This document shows positions 47,740 to 56,729 of a DNA stretch of 60,933 bases, one piece after another. Source of the stretch: Gammaproteobacteria bacterium (lineage in GTDB: Bacteria; Pseudomonadota; Gammaproteobacteria; Steroidobacterales; Steroidobacteraceae). The stretch is from NCBI GenBank assembly GCA_027365225.1, contig DAHXNV010000011.1, positions 1 through 60,933 on the forward strand, read 5' to 3'. The translations under genes and the position numbers were made by a program. Below the pieces are notes generated by a model. It was not told the DNA's origin. It saw only the letters and a list, made by a program, of their open reading frames with translations, and searched no databases. Position 1 is the stretch's first letter; every line of letters begins with the position of its first letter.

Positions 47740-48782
47740 GCGTGAACTCCTCCGCGCGCCGAGCGATCGTGCACGATGTCCACCAGCCGCGCCAGGGCGT
47801 CCGGGTCGGTTTGCGGCCAGATGCCGTGGCCTAGATTGAAGATGTGCCCGGGCGCGCCGCCGGCCTCCCGCAGCACGCTCTCGGCCTGGCGCGCGAGCTC
47901 ATCGGGTGGCGCGAACAGCGCGGCCGGATCGAGGTTGCCCTGCACGGCCTTCTGCGGTCCCAACACACGGCGCACCGCCCCGAGCGGCATGCGCCAGTCG
48001 ACGCCGAAGACGTCGGCCGGAAGGCTCGCGAGCCGATCGAGCAGCGCGCAGCCCTGGTTGAGGTAGTAGATGAGCGGCACGCCGCGCGCGCGCAACGCGG
48101 TGAGCGTGCGGATTGCGCCGCGCAGCGCAAACCGCTCGAACTCCGGTGGCGCGAGCAGTCCACCCCAGGACTCGAACATCATCAGCGCCTGTGCGCCGGC
48201 GTCGGCCTGGGCCCCGAGATAGACGGCCATGGCGTCCGCGAGCCGATCCAACAGCCGCTCCGCCGAGCGCGGACTCTCGTACAGAAACGCGCGCGCCGTC
48301 TCGAACTCCTTCGAGGGACGCCCGCCCACCAGGTAGCACAACAGCGTGAACGGACCGCCCGCGAAGCCGATCAGTGGCACGCCGCGCGGTGCCTCGGCGC
48401 GCACCAGGCGTACGGTGTCGAGCACGAAGGGTACGTCGCGCAGCGGCTCGAGCGGCCGCAGCGCATCGATGGCCGCGTCGGTGCGGATCGGCTGGCCGAT
48501 CACCGGACCTGGCTCGAATGTCAGATCGACGCCCATGCCGGAAAGCGGTGTCATGATGTCGCTGAAGAGGATCGCCGCATCGAGCGCAAAGCGCCGCAGC
48601 GGCTGCAGAGTCACCTCGGCGGCGAGCTCCGGCGTGCGCGTGAGCGCCTCGAACGACACCCGGGAACGGACCTGCCGGTATTCCGGCAGGTAGCGGCCGG
48701 CCTGACGCATCACCCAGATGGGCGTGTACGGCACCGGCTCGCGCCGGCACGCGGCGAGAAATACGGGTGTGGGCGCGCTCAA
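47736..48782 (-). CDS. hemE: Uroporphyrinogen decarboxylase
   Basis: HemE removes four acetate carboxyls from uroporphyrinogen III to give coproporphyrinogen III. In 348 residues it shows both family signatures: VMRQAGRYLPEYRQVR near residue 25 and the active-site aspartate in LFSDIMTPLSGMG, then GFAGGPFTLLCYLVGG. The gene follows hemB without a gap (hemE start at 48782, hemB stop at 48783). Confidence 0.97.
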   Translation of the reverse strand: MSAPTPVFLAACRREPVPYTPIWVMRQAGRYLPEYRQVRSRVSFEALTRTPELAAEVTLQPLRRFALDAAILFSDIMTPLSGMGVDLTFEPGPVIGQPIRTDAAIDALRPLEPLRDVPFVLDTVRLVRAEAPRGVPLIGFAGGPFTLLCYLVGGRPSKEFETARAFLYESPRSAERLLDRLADAMAVYLGAQADAGAQALMMFESWGGLLAPPEFERFALRGAIRTLTALRARGVPLIYYLNQGCALLDRLASLPADVFGVDWRMPLGAVRRVLGPQKAVQGNLDPAALFAPPDELARQAESVLREAGGAPGHIFNLGHGIWPQTDPDALARLVDIVHDRSARGGVHA

Positions 48783-49763
48783 TCAGCGACTCCTTAGCCA
48801 GCGCGCGACGTCGCGCGCGTAATAAGTGATGATGAGATCCGCGCCAGCGCGGCGGATGCCGGTGAGTGCCTCCATGACCGCCGCGGGCTCATCGATCCAG
48901 CCGCGCTCGGCGGCCGCCTTGATGAGGCTGAACTCGCCGCTCACCTGATAAGCCACGACCGGCACCTCGACCGTGTCGCGCACCTGGCGGATGACATCGA
49001 GGTAGGGTCCGGCCGGCTTGACCATGACCAGGTCGGCGCCTTCCTCGACGTCGAGGCGGACTTCGCGCAGCGCTTCGCGACCGTTGGCCGGATCCATCTG
49101 ATAGCTGCGCCGGTCGCCGAAGGCCGGAGCGGACTCGGCGGCCTCGCGGAACGGACCGTAGAACGCCGAGGCGAACTTGGCCGCATAGGAGACGATCGGC
49201 GTCATGGCGAACCCGTCGCGGTCGAGCGCCCGGCGGATGGCCTGGACCCGCCCGTCCATCATGTCGCTCGGCGCAACCGCGTCAGCGCCCGCGCGCGCGT
49301 AATTGAGCGCCACTTCGGCCAGCGTCCGCACCGAGGAGTCGTTGTCGATGACCCCGCCGGGCAGCACGTGGCCGCAGTGGCCGTGGTCGGTCGCGCCGCA
49401 CAGGCACACGTCGGCCCATACCAGCAGCTGCGGGCAGGCGGTCTTGAGCGCGGCGATGGCTTCGGCGGCGAGTCCGCTCGGATCGAGTGCCGCACTCGCC
49501 TTTTCGTCCTTGCGCGCCGGCGCGGCGAACAGCAGCACCGCCGGGACACCGGCATCCAGGGCCGAGCGAGCCTCGGTGACGGCCTCGTCGACCGAAAGCT
49601 GACAGATGCCCGGCATGCTGGTCACCGGACGGCGCACTCCGCTGCCGGGTACGACGAACAGCGGGTAGATGAGCTGATCGGGGGCGAGGCGCGTTTCGCG
49701 CACCATGCGCCGCCAAGGATCCGATTGGCGCGTGCGCCGTGGTCTAACAGACGGAAAACTCAT
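48783..49763 (-). CDS. hemB: Delta-aminolevulinic acid dehydratase (porphobilinogen synthase)
   Basis: HemB condenses two 5-aminolevulinates into porphobilinogen. The 326-residue protein has the cysteine-rich zinc site DVCLCGATDHGHCG and the Schiff-base lysines in IVSYAAKFASAFYGPFREA and LVMVKPAGPYLDVI. The ATG at 49763 (MSFPSVRPRRTRQSDPWRRM) is typical; it lies inside the end of hemD, overlapping by 20 bases. Confidence 0.96.
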   Translation of the reverse strand: MSFPSVRPRRTRQSDPWRRMVRETRLAPDQLIYPLFVVPGSGVRRPVTSMPGICQLSVDEAVTEARSALDAGVPAVLLFAAPARKDEKASAALDPSGLAAEAIAALKTACPQLLVWADVCLCGATDHGHCGHVLPGGVIDNDSSVRTLAEVALNYARAGADAVAPSDMMDGRVQAIRRALDRDGFAMTPIVSYAAKFASAFYGPFREAAESAPAFGDRRSYQMDPANGREALREVRLDVEEGADLVMVKPAGPYLDVIRQVRDTVEVPVVAYQVSGEFSLIKAAAERGWIDEPAAVMEALTGIRRAGADLIITYYARDVARWLRSR

Positions 49764-50535
49764 GATTCGAGCCTCTGGGTGGATGTGCGCGCAGCAGCGC
49801 ATGACAGGCGAGCGCCAAGCCGCGCAGCGTCGGAGTCGGCGCGATGGTGGGTGCGAGGCCGCGCGCCGCGAGCGCCCCGGCCGTCGTCGCCCCGATCGCG
49901 ACGGCCGGGGCCGCCGCGAGCAGTCGTTTGAAGTCCTCCGCGCCGAGGGCACCCTCCAGCTCGATCACCGCCGATGGACTGGCGAAGGTGACCGCGCCAA
50001 CGGTACGGTGCTCGATCGCGCCTCTGCATGCGTCCAGGTCGAGCGCCGCGGGGACAATACGGTACGCGATGAAGCGCACCACATCCGCGCCGAGGCGCTC
50101 CAGGCCCTCCTGCAGCGTGGGCAGAGCGCGCGAGCTGGCCGGATACAGAATTCGCCGCTTCCGCACGCCGACTTCGCCGAGCGCGTGGACCAGACCCTCC
50201 GCCCCCGGGCCATGGCCGAGCAGGTCGACGGGCCAGCCGCATGCGCGCAATGTGTCGCAAGTGCTCGGACCCACCGCGGCGATGCGCACCCCCGCCGGCG
50301 GTGCCGGCAGTGCGTCAGTCACGGCTTGCACCGCATGCGTGCTGGTGAACACGATCCAATCAAACGTCCCGGCTGCGCAGCGCTGTGTTTCCCATTGCGC
50401 CGGATCGGCCTCTTCAATGCCGATCGCGGGCCAGTGCACAACGGCGAGCCCGAGCCGTTCGAGCTCGCCGCACAGTCCGCGGCCCGGCGACTCGGCGCGC
50501 GTCACCACTACGGGCGGATCGGGCGCGGTGCTCAC
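49744..50535 (-). CDS. hemD: Uroporphyrinogen-III synthase
   Basis: HemD closes and inverts ring D of hydroxymethylbilane to give uroporphyrinogen III. The family is poorly conserved, but the 263-residue length, position directly after hemC, and segments VVVTRAESPGRGLCGELERL, FDWIVFTSTHAVQAV, RRILYPASSRALPTLQEGL and AVTFASPSAVIELEG are characteristic. The start is a GTG overlapping the hemC stop (GTGA). The 3' end overlaps hemB. Confidence 0.92.
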   Translation of the reverse strand: MSTAPDPPVVVTRAESPGRGLCGELERLGLAVVHWPAIGIEEADPAQWETQRCAAGTFDWIVFTSTHAVQAVTDALPAPPAGVRIAAVGPSTCDTLRACGWPVDLLGHGPGAEGLVHALGEVGVRKRRILYPASSRALPTLQEGLERLGADVVRFIAYRIVPAALDLDACRGAIEHRTVGAVTFASPSAVIELEGALGAEDFKRLLAAAPAVAIGATTAGALAARGLAPTIAPTPTLRGLALACHALLRAHPPRGSNHEFSVC

Positions 50536-51485
50536 GGTTGGGGCGGCTCCTGCGCGGCACGCTGCGCGGCGATCAGCTGTGCGGCGCCCTGTGCCAACAG
50601 CTCCTCGGCGAGGCGTTCCCCGAGACCGCGGGCGGCCCCGGCATCGGCCGGCGCGGCGCCCTCGGCCGACAGGCTCCGCGTGCCATCGAGCGTGCACACC
50701 ACGGCATGCATGTGGATCGATCCGGCTTCGGGGCGCGCCAGCGCGCCGAGCGGAACCTGACAACCCCCCTGGATGCGCCGCAGCAGCGCCCGTTCGGCGG
50801 CCGTCGCGAGCCGCGTCGCGGCGTGATCGAGCGGCTCGAGCCAACGCGCGGTTGCCGCATCGCCCGCGCGGGTGCACACGCCGATCGTGCCTTGCGAGAC
50901 CGCTGGCGGAAAGTCCGCCGGGTCGAGCCGCTCGGTGATGCGCGACTCGAGCCCGAGGCGCTTCAGACCCGCAGCCGCCAACACGATGGCGTCGTAGTCG
51001 CCGCGTTCGAGCCGCTCCAGGCGCGTCGGCACGTTGCCGCGCAGCTCGCGCAGCTGGATGTCGGGTCGCAGGCGGGCGATGAATGCCCTGCGGCGCAGAC
51101 TGCTTGTACCGACGCGTGCGCCGGCGGGCAGCACCGTCAGCGCACGGCCGTCGCGCCCGACCAGCGCATCGCGTGGGTCCTCGCGCTCGAGCACGGCGGC
51201 AAGCGCGAGGCCCGGCTCGAGTTCCGTGGGCAGATCCTTCAGACTGTGCACGGCGAGGTCGACGCGATCCTCGAGCAGCGCGCGGTCGAGTTCCTTGGTG
51301 AAAAAGGCGCGGCCCGCGACGGCCCACAGCGGCACCTCGGTCTGCAGATCGCCGGCGGTCGCGATGGGCACGAGCTCGACGGCGGGCGCGCCGGGCAGCG
51401 CGCCGATCAGCGCCCGAACGTGCCGGGCCTGCCACAGTGCGAGTGCGGAGGCTCGGGTGCCGATGCGCAGCACCGCACGGGTCAT
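50532..51485 (-). CDS. hemC: Hydroxymethylbilane synthase (porphobilinogen deaminase)
   Basis: HemC polymerises four porphobilinogens. In 317 residues it has the start RIGTRASALALWQA, the catalytic aspartate in EDRVDLAVHSLKDLP, arginine contacts in GTSSLRRRAFIARLRP, and the cysteine that carries the dipyrromethane cofactor in RIQGGCQVPLGALA. The ATG overlaps the stop of the upstream response regulator gene (ATGA), tying heme synthesis genes to the regulator on one transcript. Confidence 0.97.
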   Translation of the reverse strand: MTRAVLRIGTRASALALWQARHVRALIGALPGAPAVELVPIATAGDLQTEVPLWAVAGRAFFTKELDRALLEDRVDLAVHSLKDLPTELEPGLALAAVLEREDPRDALVGRDGRALTVLPAGARVGTSSLRRRAFIARLRPDIQLRELRGNVPTRLERLERGDYDAIVLAAAGLKRLGLESRITERLDPADFPPAVSQGTIGVCTRAGDAATARWLEPLDHAATRLATAAERALLRRIQGGCQVPLGALARPEAGSIHMHAVVCTLDGTRSLSAEGAAPADAGAARGLGERLAEELLAQGAAQLIAAQRAAQEPPQP

Positions 51486-52207
51486 GACTCGCCCTCGATC
51501 AGAAAGCGGTAGCCGACACCCCATACCGTCAGGAAGTGGCGCGGATTGGCCGGGTCGCGCTCGAACCGCCGCCGCAGCCGCAGGATGAAGTTGTCCACGG
51601 TGCGCGTGGAGGGGAACACATCGTAACCCCACACCCGCTCGAGCAGATCCTCGCGCGAGACGATCTCGCCGGGCCGCTCGGCCAGCACCTTGAGGATCAT
51701 CGCCTCCTTCTCGGTGAGTTCCTGCGTGAGGCCATTCCACGCACGGGCGCGGAAGGCGCGGAAGTCGACCTCGTTCTCGCCGAAGCGCAGCACCGCGGTC
51801 TCGGCCGCCGCGCTCTGATACCAGTCCCAGCGCCGGAGAATGGCCCGCACGCGCAGCAGCAGCTCTTTGAGATGGAATGGCTTGGGCAGGTAGTCATCGC
51901 CGCCGGCCTCCAGCCCCCGCACCCGGTCGGCCGGATCGCCGCGCGCCGTCAGAAACAGTACCGGCGTGTTATCGCCGCGCTCGCGCAGTGTGCGGCAGAC
52001 GGTGAACCCATCGATATGCGGCAGCATGACATCGAGCAATACCAGGCCGTAGGCTTGTGCGCCGAGCTGCTCGAGCGCGGCGCGCCCGTCGCCGGCCTGA
52101 TCGACCGTGTAGCCTTCGGCGCGCAGGTTCTCGACCAATCCAGCGGCGAGGTATGGATCGTCCTCGACCACCAGGATCCGGTGGGTGGTGTCGGCAGGCG
52201 CGCTCAC
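51482..52207 (-). CDS. OmpR-type response regulator inside the heme operon
   Basis: A 241-residue response regulator. The receiver domain (about 9-125) has the acidic pair in ILVVEDDP, the phospho-acceptor aspartate in LVLLDVMLPHIDG and the lysine in DYLPKPF. A winged-helix OmpR/PhoB domain follows (about 140-240; TEKEAMILKVLAERPGEIVS, STRTVDNFILRLRRRFE, TVWGVGYRFL). It overlaps its kinase upstream and hemC downstream by 4 bases each. The regulated genes and the signal are unknown; its place suggests control of heme or respiratory genes. Confidence 0.93.
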   Translation of the reverse strand: MSAPADTTHRILVVEDDPYLAAGLVENLRAEGYTVDQAGDGRAALEQLGAQAYGLVLLDVMLPHIDGFTVCRTLRERGDNTPVLFLTARGDPADRVRGLEAGGDDYLPKPFHLKELLLRVRAILRRWDWYQSAAAETAVLRFGENEVDFRAFRARAWNGLTQELTEKEAMILKVLAERPGEIVSREDLLERVWGYDVFPSTRTVDNFILRLRRRFERDPANPRHFLTVWGVGYRFLIEGES

Positions 52208-53427
52208 GACAGGTTGCCGTCCCCGGGGCGCTCATCCGGACGGACCGCTTCGCTTTGCGGAGCGCGCTGCGCGCGCGTGTCAGGGTCGCTTTCCCGGGCG
52301 GCGGGGCCGGTCTGCCCCGTCCAGGACGGCTCCGGGCGATCGTGTCGCGGCTCACCGGGCCAGACCAGCCGGAAACGGGCGCCATGGCCGACACCCGCGC
52401 TCTCGGCGGTCACCCGCCCGCCCATCAGGTGCATCAGGCGCCGCACGATGTACAGGCCGAGTCCGGTGCCGTGGTAGCTGCCGCCGCCCGGTTGCAGGCG
52501 CCTGAATTTCTCGAACAGCCGGCTGGCATCGGCAGGCCTGAAGCCCACGCCGCTGTCGTGCACGGCGAGTTCGATGTTGCCGTCGGCGCGCCGCCCGCTG
52601 AACACGATGGTGCCGCCGCCCACCGGCACGACCGCTGCCAGCGCGTTGTCGAGCAGGTTGCGCAGGATGACGTCGAGCGCCAGCGGGTCGGCGAGTATCT
52701 CGAGTCCCGGGTCGATCTCGACGCGCAGCGTGATGTGCGCCTGGGCGGCGCGCTCCTCGACGGCGGCCGTCGTGCGCCGCACGGCTGCCGCCAGGTCGAC
52801 CGGCTCGCGCCGCAGCTCGACGCGTCCGCGGTCCAACCGGGCGCTCTCGAGGATGCGGCTCACCATGCCTTCCATGCGCGCCAGGTCCGCGAGCATCCGG
52901 TCCGTCAGGCCGCGGGTCTGCACGGCCGTGAGCTGGCGCAAGGTGAGCGTCTCCAGCGAGAGCTGCAGACTCGCGAGGGGCGTTTTGAACTGATGCGAGA
53001 CCATCGCCAGGAAGTTGTCCTGCTCCATCATGGCCAACGCCTCGGAGCGCAGGGCCCGGGCGATGACCACCAGACACGCCACCAGCGCGAGCAGGAAAAA
53101 CCCGCCCTCCCAGGCGTATTGCACGATCCGCAGGTGCTCCTGGGCCAGCAACTCGTGCTCGGCCACCGGACTGACTCGGGCGCCGTCGGGTGTCAGCTGC
53201 ACCGAGGGCAGGAGCGCTCGGACGCGCTCGACCGGCACACCGGCCGAGAGCAGCGCGCGCGCCGCGGCGGCCTGCTGCTTATACGCGCTCTGGAGTTGGA
53301 CGACTTTCTCCACGGCATAGCGATGCTGGTCGTACAGCCACCAGCCGACCTGCACGGTGCACACCATCACGAGCACCATCACGGTGATCTGCAGGATGCG
53401 CGGGATTTTGTTCGCGCGCGGAGTCAT
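52204..53427 (-). CDS. Membrane sensor histidine kinase inside the heme operon
   Basis: A 407-residue kinase with a first transmembrane helix (about 11-30), an extracytoplasmic stretch of about 75 residues, and a second helix (about 107-128). The HisKA box follows with MVSHQFKTPLASLQLSLETL, then HATPase motifs (RNLLDNALAAV, VHDSGVGF, HGTGLGLYIVRRL). No HAMP or PAS is evident. The last 50 residues are low-complexity and polar. The small periplasmic part matches no sensor domain I recognise. It is coupled to hemL upstream (ATGA) and to the regulator downstream. Confidence 0.92.
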   Translation of the reverse strand: MTPRANKIPRILQITVMVLVMVCTVQVGWWLYDQHRYAVEKVVQLQSAYKQQAAAARALLSAGVPVERVRALLPSVQLTPDGARVSPVAEHELLAQEHLRIVQYAWEGGFFLLALVACLVVIARALRSEALAMMEQDNFLAMVSHQFKTPLASLQLSLETLTLRQLTAVQTRGLTDRMLADLARMEGMVSRILESARLDRGRVELRREPVDLAAAVRRTTAAVEERAAQAHITLRVEIDPGLEILADPLALDVILRNLLDNALAAVVPVGGGTIVFSGRRADGNIELAVHDSGVGFRPADASRLFEKFRRLQPGGGSYHGTGLGLYIVRRLMHLMGGRVTAESAGVGHGARFRLVWPGEPRHDRPEPSWTGQTGPAARESDPDTRAQRAPQSEAVRPDERPGDGNLS

Positions 53428-54713
53428 GCCGCGGTCTCGAGCGCATGCTCGAGACCGCGGCCCAGCGTCTCGATGTCCGATTCCCGGTGCGCAAGCGAGA
53501 GGAAGCACGCCTCGTAGGCCGAGGGTGGAAAGTAGATCCCTTGCGCGAGCAGTGCATGGAACAGCCGGCCATAGCGCTCGAGCGCGCTCGGATCGAGCGC
53601 AGCGGCGGTGCGCGGCGCTCCGGGCCCGTGCAGCGACAGCCAGAACAGCGATCCGACTCGGACCAGGTGCACCGGGAAGCGCGCCCGCGCCACTACCGGC
53701 CCCAGTACCGCCTCGAGGTGGGCGCCGAGAGATTCGAGCCGGCGCCAGCCATCCTCGCGCGCGAGCACATCGAGGGTGGCGATGCCGCTCGCCATGGCGA
53801 GCGGGTTGCCCGAGAGGGTGCCGGCCTGATAGACATCGCCGTCCGGGGCGAGCCGAGCCATGATTGCGCGCGGACCGGCGAAGGCCCCTACCGGCAGTCC
53901 ACCGCCGATCACTTTGCCGAAGGTGGCCAGATCCGGCGTGATGCCGAATCGCTCCGCGGCGCCACCGCGCGCCAGGCGGAATCCGGAGATGACCTCGTCG
54001 AAAATCAACAGGGCTCCGTGGGCACGCGTCAGCGCGCGCAGCCGCGCGAGGAACGCCGGTCGTTGGGGCAGCAGGCCGTGATTGGCGGGCATCGGCTCGA
54101 TGATGACCGCGGCGATGCGTGTACCCTGCGCCTCGAGCAATTGCTCGAGCGCCGCCTCGTCATCGAGCGGCAGCACCCGCGTGCAGGCGGTGAAGGGCTC
54201 GGGCACGCCCGCAGAGGACGGACGTCCGAATGTCGCCAGTCCCGAGCCGGCGGCCACCAGCAGATGATCGGCATGGCCGTGATAGCAGCCCGAGAACTTC
54301 ACGATCAGGTCTCTGGCCGTGGCGGCGCGCGCGACGCGGATCGCACTCATCACCGCCTCGGTGCCCGAGGAGACCAAGCGCACCTGCTCGATTCCGGGAT
54401 AGGCGGCCACGATGCGCTCGGCGAGCTCCACTTCGCCCGCGCACGGTGCACCAAACGTGGTGCCGGCGCGGCTCGCCGCCGAGATGGCCTCGAGCACCGC
54501 CGGATGAGCGTGTCCGAGGATCAGCGGCCCCCAGGAGCCAACGAAGTCGAGATAACGCCGTTCGTCGGCATCGATGAGATGCGCGCCTTGCCCGCGCGCG
54601 ATGAACAGCGGCGTGCCACCGACGGCCCGAAACGCCCGTACGGGCGAGTTGACGCCCCCGGGTATCACGGCGCGGGCGCGGGCATAGAGCTGCTCGGAAC
54701 GGGAATGACTCAT
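53424..54713 (-). CDS. hemL: Glutamate-1-semialdehyde 2,1-aminomutase
   Basis: HemL converts glutamate-1-semialdehyde to 5-aminolevulinate, the second C5-pathway step. The 429-residue class-III aminotransferase has GGVNSPVRAFRAVGGTP, YLDFVGSWGPLILGHAHP, LLIFDEVISGFRLA and the PLP lysine in FGKVIGGGLPVGAFAG. It starts 2 bases after the hemA stop and overlaps the sensor kinase gene by ATGA. Confidence 0.97.
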   Translation of the reverse strand: MSHSRSEQLYARARAVIPGGVNSPVRAFRAVGGTPLFIARGQGAHLIDADERRYLDFVGSWGPLILGHAHPAVLEAISAASRAGTTFGAPCAGEVELAERIVAAYPGIEQVRLVSSGTEAVMSAIRVARAATARDLIVKFSGCYHGHADHLLVAAGSGLATFGRPSSAGVPEPFTACTRVLPLDDEAALEQLLEAQGTRIAAVIIEPMPANHGLLPQRPAFLARLRALTRAHGALLIFDEVISGFRLARGGAAERFGITPDLATFGKVIGGGLPVGAFAGPRAIMARLAPDGDVYQAGTLSGNPLAMASGIATLDVLAREDGWRRLESLGAHLEAVLGPVVARARFPVHLVRVGSLFWLSLHGPGAPRTAAALDPSALERYGRLFHALLAQGIYFPPSAYEACFLSLAHRESDIETLGRGLEHALETAA

Positions 54714-54715
54714 GA

Positions 54716-56023
54716 CTACAGGGTCGCCTGTCCGGTCGGTGCTTCGGGGTCCAAATGGCCGCGACGGTGCGGCTGCGCCTCGCGGAAGAAGGCTTCGAGC
54801 ACATCCGGGGTGGTGTGAGCGGCGGCGGCCCGCAGGCCGCAGATGGGCAGATGTACCAGGCTGTGCGCGACGCGCTCGGCCAGGCGAAGCACGGCCTCGC
54901 GCTGCGGGGCATCGAGTGTATGCAGCTCGGCGGCGAGTGCCCGCTCCGCTTCCTCCGTGGCGATACGCTCGAACGTCGCGCGCAGCCCCGCCAAGCGCGG
55001 TCCGATCGCACGGCTCGCCATTTCCGTGCGCAGCCGGCTCAGCCGCTCGTCGATTGCCGCACGCACCGGCGCCAGGCGCAGCAGCTCATTGACCCGCTGG
55101 TCCTCGACGGCATGGACCAGATCGTCCATGCCCACGTAATCGATGCGCGCACGCCGCGCAACGCCGGGCTCGAGGTTGGGAGGAACGCCGAAGTCCACGG
55201 CAAGTGGCCGGCCTCCGGCGTCACCCGCGAGCCGCTCCAGCGTCGCCTTGCCGAGGAGCGGGGCGCCGCCGCCGGCGGCCAGCACCAGTGCCGCGACTCG
55301 TTCGGGCGCGGCGCGGAAGTCCTCCAGCGCCATCGCCTGCCCGGACACTTCCGCGGCGAGCGACTCGGCGGCCGCGGGCGTACGGTTGACGATCAAGAGC
55401 GGCACCCCTTCGCGGGCGAGTGCGAGCCCACAGCGGCGGGTCATGGGCGAGACCCCGATCAGTGCGACCCGCTCGCGCCGCTCGCCCAGATGCGCACGTA
55501 CACGCTCGACGGCGAGGTCCGCGAGTGATCGTTGCGGAAGGCCCGAGCGCAGTCGCTGCACCCGGCTGGCCATGCCGAGCGCCTCGCCCAACAGACGGTT
55601 GAGCAGCGGGCCGCAGGTGCCGGCGTCCCGGGCACTTTCCCAGGCCAGACGCAGTTGGGCGGCAATCTCCCGCTCGCCCGCCTGCGCGGAATCCAGGCCG
55701 CAGGCGACCAGCAGCACGTGCTCGATGGCCGATTCGCCCGCCCATGCGCGCAGCAGCCGCGGCGCCTGCCCGGCGGGCGGCGCGCATCCGGTGAGTTCGG
55801 CGAGCACCTCCCCGCGCAGGTCGCCGGCCGGCTGGCCCCCGCCGGTGGCATAGAGCAGCTCGACCCGATTGCAGGTGCCCAGATAGAGCAACTCCGCCAC
55901 CCCGAGGGCTTGGCGTAGCGCCGGCAGGCGCTGCGGCAGGCTCGTGCGGTCCAGGGACAGGCGCGCGACGTCCCCTACGCCGGCGTGCCGGTACGAGAGG
56001 CCAACGACACCGAACTGGTCCAT
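54716..56023 (-). CDS. hemA: Glutamyl-tRNA reductase, divergent
   Basis: HemA reduces glutamyl-tRNA(Glu) to glutamate-1-semialdehyde, the first step of tetrapyrrole synthesis. The catalytic cysteine is kept in YLGTCNRVELLYA, and GPLLNRLLGEALGMASRVQ and VDFGVPPNLEPGVA match the family. The NADPH-binding loop, normally IGAGEMG, reads IGVSPMT, and GINHKTAP is GLSYRHAG, so the protein is divergent. The ATG at 56023 gives MDQFGVVGLSYRHA, typical in length (435 residues); an in-frame GTG at 56062 would add 13. Position next to hemL supports the call. Confidence 0.9.
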   Translation of the reverse strand: MDQFGVVGLSYRHAGVGDVARLSLDRTSLPQRLPALRQALGVAELLYLGTCNRVELLYATGGGQPAGDLRGEVLAELTGCAPPAGQAPRLLRAWAGESAIEHVLLVACGLDSAQAGEREIAAQLRLAWESARDAGTCGPLLNRLLGEALGMASRVQRLRSGLPQRSLADLAVERVRAHLGERRERVALIGVSPMTRRCGLALAREGVPLLIVNRTPAAAESLAAEVSGQAMALEDFRAAPERVAALVLAAGGGAPLLGKATLERLAGDAGGRPLAVDFGVPPNLEPGVARRARIDYVGMDDLVHAVEDQRVNELLRLAPVRAAIDERLSRLRTEMASRAIGPRLAGLRATFERIATEEAERALAAELHTLDAPQREAVLRLAERVAHSLVHLPICGLRAAAAHTTPDVLEAFFREAQPHRRGHLDPEAPTGQATL

Positions 56024-56093
56024 GGCCGCAAGCACACCATGATCCGCCGTCCGAGGTGTCACAGAACAGTCACCGGATCCGCAGCGCGATGTC

Positions 56094-56729
56094 TCAGAGG
56101 CGGATCAGCCCGCGCTTGTGCGCCACGGCAACCGCTTCGGTCCGGCTGATGGCATCGAGCTTGGTCAGAATCGACTTTACGTGGGTCTTGGCCGTGCCCT
56201 CGGTGATCGAGAGTCGCCGCGCGATGTCCTTGTTGCTTCGGCCCTGGGCGACGAGCTCTAGAACGTCGAGTTCGCGCTCGGTGAGGCTGGGCTTGGCCAT
56301 GCGCTGCAGCGCCTTGGCCGCGACGGTGGAGGAGGTATAGGGCCGGTCCTCGCTGACGGCGCGGATTGCCGAGAGGATTTCCTGACGGGGCGCGTCCTTG
56401 AGAATGTAGCCCTTGGCCCCGTGGGAGAGGCACTGGAAGATGTCCTCGTCCCCGTCGTAGGTCGTCATGATCAACAGGCGGGCCTTGGGGTTGATCTCCA
56501 TCACCCGCTGGACCACGGCCAGCCCATCGCGCTTGGGCATCCGCAGATCGAGCACCATCACGTCGGGTTGGCGTTCCGAGTAGAGGGAGATGGCCGCGTC
56601 GCCATCGCCCGCCTCGGCTACAACCTCCATGTCAGCCTGCTGATTGACCATCGCCGCCAGTCCGTCGCGCACGACAGGGTGATCGTCCGCGAGAATCACG
56701 CGGATCTTCTTGTGCATCTCGGCCGACAT
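56094..56729 (-). CDS. NarL/FixJ-family response regulator
   Basis: A 211-residue response regulator: receiver domain with VILADDHPVVRDGL, phospho-acceptor in DVMVLDLRMPKRDGL and lysine in GYILKDAP, then a LuxR-type helix-turn-helix (LTERELDVLELVAQGRSNKDIARR without gaps across about 150-175; TEGTAKTHVKSIL). It overlaps the kinase upstream by ATGA and lies 70 bases before hemA on the same strand. ATG at 56729; MHKKIRVIL at 56717 is possible. Confidence 0.93.
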   Translation of the reverse strand: MSAEMHKKIRVILADDHPVVRDGLAAMVNQQADMEVVAEAGDGDAAISLYSERQPDVMVLDLRMPKRDGLAVVQRVMEINPKARLLIMTTYDGDEDIFQCLSHGAKGYILKDAPRQEILSAIRAVSEDRPYTSSTVAAKALQRMAKPSLTERELDVLELVAQGRSNKDIARRLSITEGTAKTHVKSILTKLDAISRTEAVAVAHKRGLIRL

